A stretch of DNA of 64,000 nucleotides, taken from the NCBI RefSeq assembly GCF_006717045.1, contig NZ_VFPH01000002.1:2852001-2916000 (forward strand). Reading direction: 5' to 3'. Positions 36,188 through 44,100 of the stretch are shown here, piece after piece; the stretch's first letter is position 1, and each line of letters opens with the position of its first letter. The position numbers were made by a program, and so were the translations under genes. The DNA is from Pseudonocardia cypriaca. Lineage in GTDB: Bacteria > Actinomycetota > Actinomycetes > Mycobacteriales > Pseudonocardiaceae. The notes under the pieces are model-generated. The model searched no databases. It worked only from the letters and a program-made list of their open reading frames with translations, and was not told the origin of the DNA.

Positions 36188-37276
36188 GTGACGGCTGCGG
36201 CCCCGGTGGCGTTTCCGCTGCTCGCGGTGCCGCCGCCGCAGTCAGCGGCGTACCCGGTTCCCTATGATCCGGCCGTGGACGACGGTGGTGACGAGCCGCA
36301 ACCCGCGGACGGTCGCGACCCGGCCGAGCGCACGCCGCCGCTGCCCGCACGCGCCATCGCGCCGGCCGTCATCGCCTTCTGCGTGCTCATCCCCGTGGTC
36401 GAGGTCGGGCGGTCCTTCGTCTTCACGCCCTACTTCGGCCAGGTCGTCCCCACCGCGGTGGCGGCCGCAGCGGTGACGCCGCTGACGATCCACCTCGTGC
36501 GGCACGGGCTGAGCGGTACGCCCGCCCCGTACGGCCGATCGGTCCTCGCCGTCCTCGTCGCCGTGACCGTGGGTGCGGCTCTGGTCATCGGCGAGAGCTG
36601 GTCGATGATGCTCGCCTTCCCCGCGCTCGCCGCGTTCCTCGTCCTGCCGTGGCAGTGGGCCGCGGCCGTGCTGGTGGCGATGGAGGCCACGGTCCTGCTC
36701 ATCGGGACCGGCGAGTTGGGTTGGCCGTTCATCCCCGTCTACTACGCCTTCGCGGTCGTCTACCGGCTGACCGCACTGCTGGCGCTCGTCGCAACGGTCG
36801 CCGCTCACCGGCAGCTGCTGGCGGCGCGCACGCAGCTGCGCGACGCGGCGGTGATGCGCGAACGGTTGCGCATCGACGACGACGTGCAGCGCGTCGTCGC
36901 ACCGCTGCTCGAGCGGGTGTCCACAGCCGGCCCCCGCACCGAGCAGGAGCTCGCGGAGCTCGTCGCGGAGGCGAGCACGACGCTGGTGGCGATCCGGCGG
37001 ATCATCGGCGGCTACCAGCGCCAGAGCATGGCCCGGGAGCTGGACACGGCGGTCGCGCTGCTGGGCGCCGCGGGCACCCCGGCCCGGGTGGCCGGGCCGT
37101 CGGGCGATCTCGACCGGCCGGCGTCGGTCGCCTTCCGGCGCTCGCTGCGCAGCGCGGTGTCGACAACCCTCGCCACCGAGCCCGACCACCCGATCGACAT
37201 CGTCGTGACCCCGGACGACGAGGTCGAGGTGCGTCCGCGCGGGGCGCGGCCGGTCGCGGGTGAGCGCAGTGGGTGA
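36188..37276 (+). CDS. Degenerate sensor kinase (pseudo-histidine kinase) with membrane domain
   Basis: 362 residues from a GTG. Residues 55-215 hold six or seven membrane segments. The next part (AAVMRERLRIDDDVQRVV) aligns with the dimerisation helix of the neighbouring kinase (ERLRVARDLHDLLGQSL), but Gln stands where the phosphate-accepting His should be. The ATPase region is short and lacks the N-box Asn and Gly motifs. So it should be unable to autophosphorylate. It overlaps the active kinase gene by 17 bases, hinting at a heterodimeric sensor. Confidence 0.78.
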   Translation: MTAAAPVAFPLLAVPPPQSAAYPVPYDPAVDDGGDEPQPADGRDPAERTPPLPARAIAPAVIAFCVLIPVVEVGRSFVFTPYFGQVVPTAVAAAAVTPLTIHLVRHGLSGTPAPYGRSVLAVLVAVTVGAALVIGESWSMMLAFPALAAFLVLPWQWAAAVLVAMEATVLLIGTGELGWPFIPVYYAFAVVYRLTALLALVATVAAHRQLLAARTQLRDAAVMRERLRIDDDVQRVVAPLLERVSTAGPRTEQELAELVAEASTTLVAIRRIIGGYQRQSMARELDTAVALLGAAGTPARVAGPSGDLDRPASVAFRRSLRSAVSTTLATEPDHPIDIVVTPDDEVEVRPRGARPVAGERSG

Positions 37277-38435
37277 CCACATCCTGGCCCGCGGCCCGGT
37301 GGGCGTGGAGGAACCGCACCGCCGCTCGCCGCAGGAGCGGCAGGCGATGGCGGTGTTCACCGCCCTGCACGTGAGCCTGCTCGGCTTCGTCGTCGTGCAG
37401 TGCGTCACCGGGTTCGAGCCCAGCTGGTCGTGGTGGGGGACCCTGTCGCTGGTGGTGGCCGCATGCCAGGTCCACCACAGCCGGGCAGCGGCCCGCGGCC
37501 GGCGCGCCCGGGGCTGGCCGCTGACCTTCGGGCTGCTCCTCGCGGCCGTGGTCGTGCTGGAGATCACCATCGGCGATCAGGCGGACACCACCCTGGTCGT
37601 CGTCGCCGCCTCGGCGGTCATGCTGCTGCCCGGCCGCTACCCCATCCTGTGGGTCATCCCGTCGATCGTCCTCGGGATCGGAACCGACTGGCTGCGGGCA
37701 CTGTTCTGGGGTGATCCGACCCTCCAGGACTGGTGGTGGTGGCTGCTCCTCTACACCCCGACGATCTTCGCGCTCGGCGCGGGCGGGCTCGCCGTCTCCG
37801 CACACCTGGTCGACCAGATGAGCCGGCTGCAGCGCACGCGGATCGAGCTGGCCGAGACCGCTGTGCAGCGGGAGCGGCTGCGCGTCGCTCGCGACCTGCA
37901 CGACCTGCTCGGGCAGAGCCTCTCCGCCGTCGTGCTCAAGGGCGAGCTGGCCGTGCGGTTGCACGCATCCGACCCGGACCGGGCGCGCCGCGAGGTCGAG
38001 GACCTCGCGGCGATCGCCGGCACCACGCTCGCCGACCTGCGCGCCGTCACGCGGGACCGTCGCGACACCGGCCTCCGCGACGAGGTGGCCGGCGCGGCGC
38101 GCCTCCTGACCGCCGCCGGCGTGCGGGCGGATGTGGACGCCGAGATCGGGACGCTGCCCGTCGAGGTCGACCGGCTGCTGGGCTGGACGCTGCGGGAAGG
38201 GATCACGAACGTGCTGCGCCACAGCGACGCCACCTGGTGCACCGTCCGAGCAGTCCGGGACGGCGGGTCGGTCTCGCTGGAGATCGTGAACGACGGGCCC
38301 GCGACCGCGGTGGGAACCGGCTCGGGGCTCGCCGGACTCGACGGCCGGGCCCGCGAGCTCGGCGGCCGCCTGGTCGTCGAGCACGACGCCGACCGGTTCT
38401 CGCTACGGCTCGACGTGCCGGTGGAGCCCGCATGA
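37260..38435 (+). CDS. Sensor histidine kinase, NarL/DesK type
   Basis: 391 residues from a GTG. Four to five membrane segments are followed by the HisKA_3 motif RERLRVARDLHDLLGQSL with its phospho-acceptor His near residue 213, and the HATPase domain with N-box LREGITNVLRHS and G-box GTGSGLAGLDGRAREL. All catalytic boxes are intact. The stop overlaps the response regulator ATG by four bases. Signals are unknown; DesK relatives sense membrane state. Confidence 0.9.
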   Translation: MSAVGDHILARGPVGVEEPHRRSPQERQAMAVFTALHVSLLGFVVVQCVTGFEPSWSWWGTLSLVVAACQVHHSRAAARGRRARGWPLTFGLLLAAVVVLEITIGDQADTTLVVVAASAVMLLPGRYPILWVIPSIVLGIGTDWLRALFWGDPTLQDWWWWLLLYTPTIFALGAGGLAVSAHLVDQMSRLQRTRIELAETAVQRERLRVARDLHDLLGQSLSAVVLKGELAVRLHASDPDRARREVEDLAAIAGTTLADLRAVTRDRRDTGLRDEVAGAARLLTAAGVRADVDAEIGTLPVEVDRLLGWTLREGITNVLRHSDATWCTVRAVRDGGSVSLEIVNDGPATAVGTGSGLAGLDGRARELGGRLVVEHDADRFSLRLDVPVEPA

Positions 38436-39037
38436 TCCGCGTGCTCGTCGCCGAGGACCAGCACATGATCCGCGGCGCACTCGTCGCACTGCTGGGTCTC
38501 GAGCCCGACATCGAGGTGGTCGCGGAGCTCGACCGCGGCGACCTCGTCGTCGAGGCCGCCCGCAGCGTCGCCCCCGACGTCGCGGTCCTCGACATCGAGA
38601 TGCCCGGCGCGGACGGCCTCGCCGTCGCCCGCACCCTGCACCAGGAGCTCCCGGACATCCGGACGCTCATCCTGACCGGGCTGAGCCAGCCGGGGCACAT
38701 GCTGCAGGCGCTGGAGTCGCACGTGCGCGGGTTCGTGCTCAAGGCGGCTCCGGCCACCACACTCGCGCAGGCGGTCCGCCGGGTCGCCGCGGGAGAGCGG
38801 GTGCTCGACCCCGACCTCGTCGCGGCGGCGCTGGAGACCGGCGCGAGCCCGCTCACCCCGCGCGAGACCGACGTGCTCGCGCTCGCCGCGACCGGCCTCA
38901 CCACCGAGGAGATCGCGACGCAGCTCTTCCTCTCGCCGATGACCGTGCGCAACTACCTGTCGAACGCCATCGCGAAGGTCGGGGGCCGCAACCGCATCGA
39001 CGCCATCGAGATCTCGCGGCGGGCGGGCTGGCTCTGA
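38432..39037 (+). CDS. Response regulator, NarL/LuxR (DesR-like)
   Basis: 201 residues. The receiver has VLVAEDQHMIRGAL (acidic pocket), the phospho-Asp in VAVLDIEMPGADG near residue 53, and the Lys in GFVLKAAPA near 104. A LuxR helix-turn-helix follows: LTPRETDVLALAATGLTTEE and LFLSPMTVRNYL. Third gene in the pseudo-kinase/kinase/regulator operon. Target promoters are not visible here. Confidence 0.93.
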   Translation: MIRVLVAEDQHMIRGALVALLGLEPDIEVVAELDRGDLVVEAARSVAPDVAVLDIEMPGADGLAVARTLHQELPDIRTLILTGLSQPGHMLQALESHVRGFVLKAAPATTLAQAVRRVAAGERVLDPDLVAAALETGASPLTPRETDVLALAATGLTTEEIATQLFLSPMTVRNYLSNAIAKVGGRNRIDAIEISRRAGWL

Positions 39038-39043
39038 CGCCGG

Positions 39044-39427
39044 CTACGCGCGCACGCCGACCTGACCCACCGCTCCCCGCAGCCCGACGCAGCCCACGCA
39101 CCCGACGCAGCCCACGCAGTCGACGCAGCCCACACAGGCCACGCAGCGACGGCAGGCGACGCAGCCGAGGCACGCGATGCACGACACGAGCGCCACGCTG
39201 AGCAGCGTCAGCACCGAACCGATGATCCCGACGCTGCCCGCGGTGGCCACGCTGCCGGCGACGGCGGCGCTCCCGGACGTCGCGACGCTCCCGGCGACCG
39301 CGACGCTCCCCGCGGTGGCGACGCTGCCGGCCACGGCCACGCTGCCGCCGGTGGCCACGCTCCCCGCCACGGCGAGGCTCTTGTCCGTTGCGATGCTGCC
39401 GGCCACCGGCAGCTGCTGCTCACCCAT
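39044..39427 (-). CDS. Hexapeptide-repeat protein with a cysteine ladder, unknown function
   Basis: 127 residues from an ATG preceded by GGGGAGG. After MGEQQLPVA almost the whole chain is a period-six repeat of the form G-S-V-A-x-A. From about residue 83 the same register continues but the second and fifth positions become Cys (units such as GCVACR, RCVACV, GCVDCV), giving 11 Cys over six turns. This predicts a small beta-solenoid with two stacked Cys columns. There is no signal peptide. It lies between the two-component operon and the PRISE gene. Function is unknown; metal or Fe-S binding or disulphide stacking are options. Confidence 0.72.
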   Translation of the reverse strand: MGEQQLPVAGSIATDKSLAVAGSVATGGSVAVAGSVATAGSVAVAGSVATSGSAAVAGSVATAGSVGIIGSVLTLLSVALVSCIACLGCVACRRCVACVGCVDCVGCVGCVGCVGLRGAVGQVGVRA

Positions 39428-39455
39428 ACGCCCTCCCCGGATCGACGGGGGCACG

Positions 39456-40508
39456 CTACCCCGGGATGATCCGCCGCTTGCGCAGATCGTCGAACAGGCC
39501 GAGCAGCATCGCCTCGGTGTCGACGTAACGGTGGAAACCGAATCGGCGCGACTTCGACGTGTCGGCGAACATGTCGTAGTCCCACGAGAACACGAAATCG
39601 CCGAACGCCCACGACGACACGTCGGCGTAAGGCGTCGGTGCGAGGCCGTGCCGGGCGACCATCTGGTCCCACACCGGCTCCTTGTCGGCCATCACGTCCT
39701 GCAGCGACATCGGGAGCGGCGGCGCGACCTCCAGCCCGAACGCGTCGGCGATCGCCGGCCACATCCGGTTCCAGCGGAACAGGTCCCCGTTGGCGATGTT
39801 GAACGCCTCGTTCGCGCAACGCGGGTCGGTGGCGGCCCAGACCGTGGCCTCGGCGAGCAGACCGGCGTCGGTCAGCTCCAGCAGCGCGTCGAAGGCACCC
39901 AGCTTGCCCGGGAACCGCAGCGGCACGCCCAGCTCCTTGCTGATCGACGCGTACACCGCGAGCACCACGCCGAGGTTCATCGGGTTGCCGAGACCGAAGC
40001 CCGCCACCACCGACGGCCGGATCGCCGACCAGGTCCAGCCGCCCGCGGCCGCACGCTCCTCCACGAGGTGCTGCTGGTCGACGTTGAACTCCGGCGGCAT
40101 GTGCGGCGGGTCGCTCTCCTTCGCCGGTGTCGAGAACGGCCCGAGGTGCGCGCCGTAGACCTTGTAGCCCTGCATGAGGCTGACGTGCTGCAGGTCGGGG
40201 GCCTCATCGCCGGCCACGTCGAGCACGGTGCGCAACATCGTGACGTTCGGCCCCACCAGCTCCGACCAGGTCGGCCGGTCCTGGTAGGCGGCGTAGAACA
40301 CGTGGGTGATGCCGGGGTGGGCCCGGAGGGCGTCGCGGACGGAGGCCGGGTCGAACAGGTCGGCCGCCACGTGGCGGACCGGACCGTCCGCAGGTCCGCC
40401 GCGGCGCGACAGGCCGACGACGTTCCAGTCGGGGAGGCCTGCGAGGTGCTCGGCGAGCGTGCCGCCGATGACGCCGCGGGCGCCGACCACGAGTGCTGTT
40501 CTGGACAT
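39456..40508 (-). CDS. PRISE-type SDR reductase (progesterone 5-beta-reductase/iridoid synthase-like)
   Basis: 350 residues. The extended SDR motif VVGARGVIGGTLAEHL binds NADP; later VFYAAYQDRP, HVSLMQGYKVYGAHLGPF (with the PRISE Tyr-Lys arrangement), and WSAIRPSVVAGF are diagnostic. PRISE enzymes reduce enones 1,4-fashion. GAGGAG precedes the ATG. The gene is 11 bases downstream of an MFS transporter gene, and the pair is divergent from a MarR gene. Confidence 0.88.
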   Translation of the reverse strand: MSRTALVVGARGVIGGTLAEHLAGLPDWNVVGLSRRGGPADGPVRHVAADLFDPASVRDALRAHPGITHVFYAAYQDRPTWSELVGPNVTMLRTVLDVAGDEAPDLQHVSLMQGYKVYGAHLGPFSTPAKESDPPHMPPEFNVDQQHLVEERAAAGGWTWSAIRPSVVAGFGLGNPMNLGVVLAVYASISKELGVPLRFPGKLGAFDALLELTDAGLLAEATVWAATDPRCANEAFNIANGDLFRWNRMWPAIADAFGLEVAPPLPMSLQDVMADKEPVWDQMVARHGLAPTPYADVSSWAFGDFVFSWDYDMFADTSKSRRFGFHRYVDTEAMLLGLFDDLRKRRIIPG

Positions 40509-40519
40509 GGGAGTACTCC

Positions 40520-41680
40520 TCAGACGGTGACGGGGGTGCGGCGCCGGTCGAGCGTCACGGCGGCGAGGGCGACGGCGAGGCCGGCCACGGCCATCGCCGC
40601 GCCGACGGCGTTCGCGGCCGGGTACCCGAACCCGGCGTCGATGACGACGCCTCCGAGCCAGGCACCGACGGCGTTGCCGAGGTTGAAGGCGCCGATGTTG
40701 GCGGCGGAGGCCATCGTGCCTGCCGTCCCCGCGGCGTCGAGCACCCTCGCCTGCAGCCCTGGCACGGTCGCGAACGCGCTGGCGCCCGCCAGGAAGAGGG
40801 TGATCGCTGCGGGGATCGGCGAGTGCACGGTCACGGTGAACAGCGCGAGGACGACGGCGAGCGCGCCGATCGCCCCGATGATGGACGGCATCTGGGCGCG
40901 GTCGGCGATCCTGGCGCCCACGAGGTTGCCCACCACGAGGCCCACCCCGAACAGGAGCACGAGCCAGGTGAGCGCGCTCGACGGGAAGCCGGCGACGTCG
41001 ACCATGAGCGGCGCGACGTAGGTGAACGACGCGAAGACACCGCCGAAACCGAGCGCCGTCATCCCCAGGGCCAGCCACACCTGGGGACGGCGGAAGGCCG
41101 AGAGCTCCGCGCGGAGGTTGGCGGACGGGTCGGAGGGGCGATCGGGCACGAGCGCGAGAACGCCCAGCGCACCGACCACGCCCAGCGCGGCCACGACCCA
41201 GAACGTGCTGCGCCAGCCGAACGTCTGGCCCAGCAGCGTTCCGAGCGGCACACCGAGCACGTTCGACACGGTCAGGCCGGTGAACATGGCTGCGATCGCC
41301 GCCGCCCGGCGGTTCGGGGCGACCAGCCCGGCGGCCACCACCGACCCGACCCCGAAGAACGCGCCGTGGCACAGCGAGGCGACGATCCGGCTGACCATCA
41401 TCAGCGCGTAGTCGGGCGCGAGCGCGGACCCGATGTTGCCGATGACGAACAGCCCGAGCAGGCCGAGCAGCACGGGTTTGCGGCGCAGCGGTGTCGCCGC
41501 GGCCGTGAGCAGCGGCGCCCCGACGAAGACGCCGAGCGCGTAACCGGAGATCAGCAGCCCGGCGGCGGGGATGTCGACGCCGAACTCGGCGGCGATCTCG
41601 GGGAGCAGGCCGGTCGGGACGAACTCCGTGGTCCCGATCGCGAAGGCGCTGATGGCGAGTGCCAGCAGGGCGAGGGGCAT
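40520..41680 (-). CDS. MFS transporter, DHA1 (AraJ/PbuE-like)
   Basis: 386 residues, 12 membrane segments. The N-terminal ISAFAIGTTEFVPTGLLPEI and motif A-like LLTAAATPLRRKPVLL are typical of AraJ/YdhP-type drug or sugar exporters. Motif C (GLTVSNVLGVPLGTLLGQ) marks it as an exporter. Probably controlled by the divergent MarR regulator 111 bases upstream. Confidence 0.9.
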   Translation of the reverse strand: MPLALLALAISAFAIGTTEFVPTGLLPEIAAEFGVDIPAAGLLISGYALGVFVGAPLLTAAATPLRRKPVLLGLLGLFVIGNIGSALAPDYALMMVSRIVASLCHGAFFGVGSVVAAGLVAPNRRAAAIAAMFTGLTVSNVLGVPLGTLLGQTFGWRSTFWVVAALGVVGALGVLALVPDRPSDPSANLRAELSAFRRPQVWLALGMTALGFGGVFASFTYVAPLMVDVAGFPSSALTWLVLLFGVGLVVGNLVGARIADRAQMPSIIGAIGALAVVLALFTVTVHSPIPAAITLFLAGASAFATVPGLQARVLDAAGTAGTMASAANIGAFNLGNAVGAWLGGVVIDAGFGYPAANAVGAAMAVAGLAVALAAVTLDRRRTPVTV

Positions 41681-41791
41681 GAACTGTCCTCCTGATGTGA
41701 GCGTGCGCCGATAGCGCGCGTCTACAACAGTTGCACACGCTGCCTATTGCGGCAAGCAGGTATGCTGGGCAGCACGTGAGGAGGTGCCGCG

Positions 41792-42226
41792 ATGCCGATC
41801 GCCGACGATGCCGTCGAGGTGCGTGCGCAGGGATGGCGCACGCTCGCCGCCCTGCACGGGCGGCTGGAGGAGGCGCTCGAGAAGGCGTTGCAGGCCGAGT
41901 TCGACCTGTCGGTGGTCGAGTACACCGTGCTGGACACCCTCGCCCGGCAGGACGGCTGGCACATGCGGATGCAGCAGCTCGCCCGCGCCGCCGCGCTCTC
42001 CCACAGCGCCACCACCCGGCTGGTCAACCGCCTCGAGAACCGGGGCCTGCTCAGCCGCTACCTGTGCGCCGACGACCGGCGCGGGATCTACAGCCAGATC
42101 ACCGAGCAGGGCCGGGAGCTGCTCGAACGCGCCCGCCCGGTGCACGACGCCACCCTCAAGGAGGCGCTCGACGCCGCCGGGAGCGTCCCCGAGCTCGACA
42201 GGCTCGTCGAGCTGTTCCGGGCCTGA
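41792..42226 (+). CDS. MarR-family regulator
   Basis: 144 residues. The winged-helix core is LSVVEYTVLDTLARQDG, MRMQQLARAAALSHSATTRL and the wing LVNRLENRGLLSRYLCADDRRG. It is divergent from the MFS/PRISE operon, the usual layout for MarR repressors of efflux genes. A GC-rich 111-base gap holds both promoters; a weak TGCC..GGCA repeat near 41740-41755 may be the operator. Its stop abuts the stop of the rhodanese gene. Confidence 0.9.
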   Translation: MPIADDAVEVRAQGWRTLAALHGRLEEALEKALQAEFDLSVVEYTVLDTLARQDGWHMRMQQLARAAALSHSATTRLVNRLENRGLLSRYLCADDRRGIYSQITEQGRELLERARPVHDATLKEALDAAGSVPELDRLVELFRA

Positions 42227-42595
42227 TCAGCCGCCGAAAGCCGCCTTCCAGGCGCGGAACCCGCCGTCGAGGTCGGTGGCGTTGCGCAGCCCGAGATCCT
42301 GGAGGGAGGCCGCGGCGAGGCTGGAGCTGTAGCCCTCCGAGCACACGACGATCCACGTGACGTCGTGGTCGACCGCCTCCGGGATGCGGGCGTCGGAGGC
42401 CGGGTCGAGCCGCCACTCGATGTGGTTCCGCTCGATCACCAGTGCGCCGGGCAGCTCACCCTCCTGCTCGCGCTGCCAGCCGGGCCGGGTGTCGACGAGG
42501 ATCGCACCGCCCCGCACCATCTCCGCAGCGCGGTGCGGGTCCGGCCGGTCCAGCCGGGCGCGGGCGGCCGCGAGCAGATCGTTCACGGTGGTCAT
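42227..42595 (-). CDS. Rhodanese-like sulfurtransferase
   Basis: 122 residues, a single rhodanese domain. Signature parts are ILVDTRPGWQREQEGELPGA, and the active loop WIVVCSEGYSSSLAAASL with the catalytic Cys near residue 84. The end DLDGGFRAWKAAF matches the family. The ATG overlaps the cysteine dioxygenase stop by four bases, so sulfane sulphur handling and cysteine oxidation are coupled. Confidence 0.9.
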   Translation of the reverse strand: MTTVNDLLAAARARLDRPDPHRAAEMVRGGAILVDTRPGWQREQEGELPGALVIERNHIEWRLDPASDARIPEAVDHDVTWIVVCSEGYSSSLAAASLQDLGLRNATDLDGGFRAWKAAFGG

Positions 42596-43080
42596 CCCAC
42601 TCCCTCCGACGAACCGGACTCGACGAGCACGCTACGGGTGCGGCGCAGCCGAGCACCCGGCTCGACCGCGTAGTACGACATCGCGGTCAGCGGCGGCGAG
42701 TAGGCGTGCACCGACACGGCCGGGGTCGGCTCGGTGTTGCCGACGTCGTGCACGTGCCCGAGCGGGAAACCGAGGCTGCGCCCGGCGCCCACCCGCCGCG
42801 AGCGCAGGCCGTGCCCCGCCCAGCGCTGCTCCACGAGGCTTCCGGACACGACCGTGAGGGCGCCGAGCGAGCCTGCGTGGTCGTGCAGCTCCGCGGTCTG
42901 CTCGGTGGCCCAGCTGATCAACCAGACGTCCACGTAGTCGTCGCTGCGCAGGAGCCGGTACCAGCGGCGTTCCGGGTCGACGTGGACGGGGTGGTGGCCG
43001 GCGCGCACCTCGGCGGCGATGTCGCGCGTCAGGGCGGTCAGATCACCGAGGGCGAGCGGCGTGGGGGCGTGCAGCAGCAC
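42592..43080 (-). CDS. Cysteine dioxygenase-type cupin
   Basis: 162 residues from a GTG preceded by GGAG eight bases upstream. The iron-binding cupin motifs are AELHDHAGSLGAL (two His) and, later, GHVHDVGN (third His). The length and PVSVHAYSPPLTAMSYY ending match bacterial cysteine dioxygenase I, which oxidises cysteine to cysteine sulfinate. It heads a two-gene operon with the rhodanese, and is preceded by a leader peptide gene ending in three Cys codons. Confidence 0.88.
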   Translation of the reverse strand: MLLHAPTPLALGDLTALTRDIAAEVRAGHHPVHVDPERRWYRLLRSDDYVDVWLISWATEQTAELHDHAGSLGALTVVSGSLVEQRWAGHGLRSRRVGAGRSLGFPLGHVHDVGNTEPTPAVSVHAYSPPLTAMSYYAVEPGARLRRTRSVLVESGSSEGVG

Positions 43081-43087
43081 GGGAGAA

Positions 43088-43144
43088 CTCCAGTGGTGGC
43101 AGTTTCGGGCGGACGGGGTGGGTCAGCCCGGGCAACAGCACTGG
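43088..43144 (-). promoter_or_regulatory. Hairpin linking the Cys codons to the cysteine dioxygenase ribosome binding site
   Basis: On the minus strand CCAGTG (43144-43139), which spans the Gln and first Cys codons of the leader, is complementary to CACTGG (43095-43090). The last GG of that arm is part of the GGAG ribosome binding site (43091-43088) of the cysteine dioxygenase gene. An inner CGGGC/GCCCG pair can stack within. A ribosome paused at the Cys codons would open this stem. Confidence 0.5.
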
Positions 43145-43221
43145 TCGAAAGCGTCCGCGCGACGAGAACCCCAGATCTCTCCGAGGACCGCGGCGGGCGA
43201 CATGCGCGTATGTGAACACAT
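43123..43221 (-). CDS. Poly-cysteine leader peptide
   Basis: Up to 32 residues from ATG 43221 (or 26 from ATG 43203), ending ...DAFDQCCCPG and a TGA 42 bases before the cysteine dioxygenase start. Short reading frames ending in consecutive Cys codons are known in mycobacteria as cysteine-responsive attenuators in front of sulphur genes. Here the operon breaks down cysteine, and the Cys codons can pair with the downstream ribosome binding site. The start is uncertain, as neither ATG has a strong ribosome binding site. Confidence 0.6.
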   Translation of the reverse strand: MCSHTRMSPAAVLGEIWGSRRADAFDQCCCPG

Positions 43222-43410
43222 CTCGCGGCCGGATTTCCACTCGGTCCCACCGCCCGGGACCAGCGCCTCTAATGTCCATACAGCGAGCGGGCCGGCGGCG
43301 TCTTGCGGGGGAGGCGCGCAGGGAGCGAGGAACGAGCGACCGAGCACCGGAGGAGCAGGACGCCGCCTTGAAGGCCCGCGAGCCGGCCGGAGCGAAGCGG
43401 AGGCAAGAAC

Positions 43411-44100
43411 GTGGCAGTGATCCAGGGCCGGCCCATCCGCTTCCCGGTGCGCATCGGGCACGCGGTCGCGGCGGCTGCGGTGTACCTGGTCCGCACCGAG
43501 CGCGCCGCGCCGCTGGTCGCCGGCAGCGGCCTGCGGCTCGTCTCGGCGGCCGGCCGCACCCCGCTCGTGCTGCTCTTCGTCGACTACCGGGTGAACGACC
43601 TCGGCGACTACGACGAGGTCGGCGTCGCCCTGCTCGCCCGGCACCGCGGGCGCACCGGCGTCTACGTCCACCAGCTCCCGGTGACCCAGCCGTTCACGAT
43701 GGAGGCGGGCCGGACGCTGTGGGGCCTGCCGAAGTGGCTGGCCCGCGCCGAGCTGTCGATCGCGGGCCGGGACGCCACCTGCCACCTCGCCGACGAGAGC
43801 GGCAGGCACGTCCTCACCGCCGCGCTGCGCACCCTTCCGTGGCGGCTACCGCTGCGCCTCCCCACCACGCTCACGACCCTGGCGCCGCGCGACGGCGAGG
43901 TGCTCGCGAGCCGGGTGCGCGGCCGGATCAGCGGGATCCGGGTCGGTCCCGGCGGTGCGCGCGTCGTGCTCGGCACCGGCCATCCGATGGCGGACGAGCT
44001 CCGCGCCGTCGGCCTCCCCCGCCGCCCGGTCGCCACGCTCGTGGCGGAGCACCTGGAGTTCGAGATGGACCCGGCGGAACGATCAGACGTGGGCGGCTAG
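43411..44100 (+). CDS. Acetoacetate decarboxylase-family protein
   Basis: 229 residues from a GTG preceded by GGAGG. It matches the ADC fold: FVDYRVNDLGDYDEVGVALL, then the Schiff-base segment TLWGLPKWLARAEL with the candidate catalytic Lys near residue 110, and a second beta-barrel half. Actinobacterial members are often annotated only to family level; true acetoacetate decarboxylation is unproven. Its last 18 bases overlap the lipase gene on the other strand. Confidence 0.84.
   Translation: MAVIQGRPIRFPVRIGHAVAAAAVYLVRTERAAPLVAGSGLRLVSAAGRTPLVLLFVDYRVNDLGDYDEVGVALLARHRGRTGVYVHQLPVTQPFTMEAGRTLWGLPKWLARAELSIAGRDATCHLADESGRHVLTAALRTLPWRLPLRLPTTLTTLAPRDGEVLASRVRGRISGIRVGPGGARVVLGTGHPMADELRAVGLPRRPVATLVAEHLEFEMDPAERSDVGG

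Noticed and set aside
39050..39430. CRISPR array or minisatellite, because of repeated GCAGCCCACGCA-like and GTGGCCACG-like words
   Set aside because: The repeats follow codon phase and encode the hexapeptide protein; there are no spacers of unique sequence.
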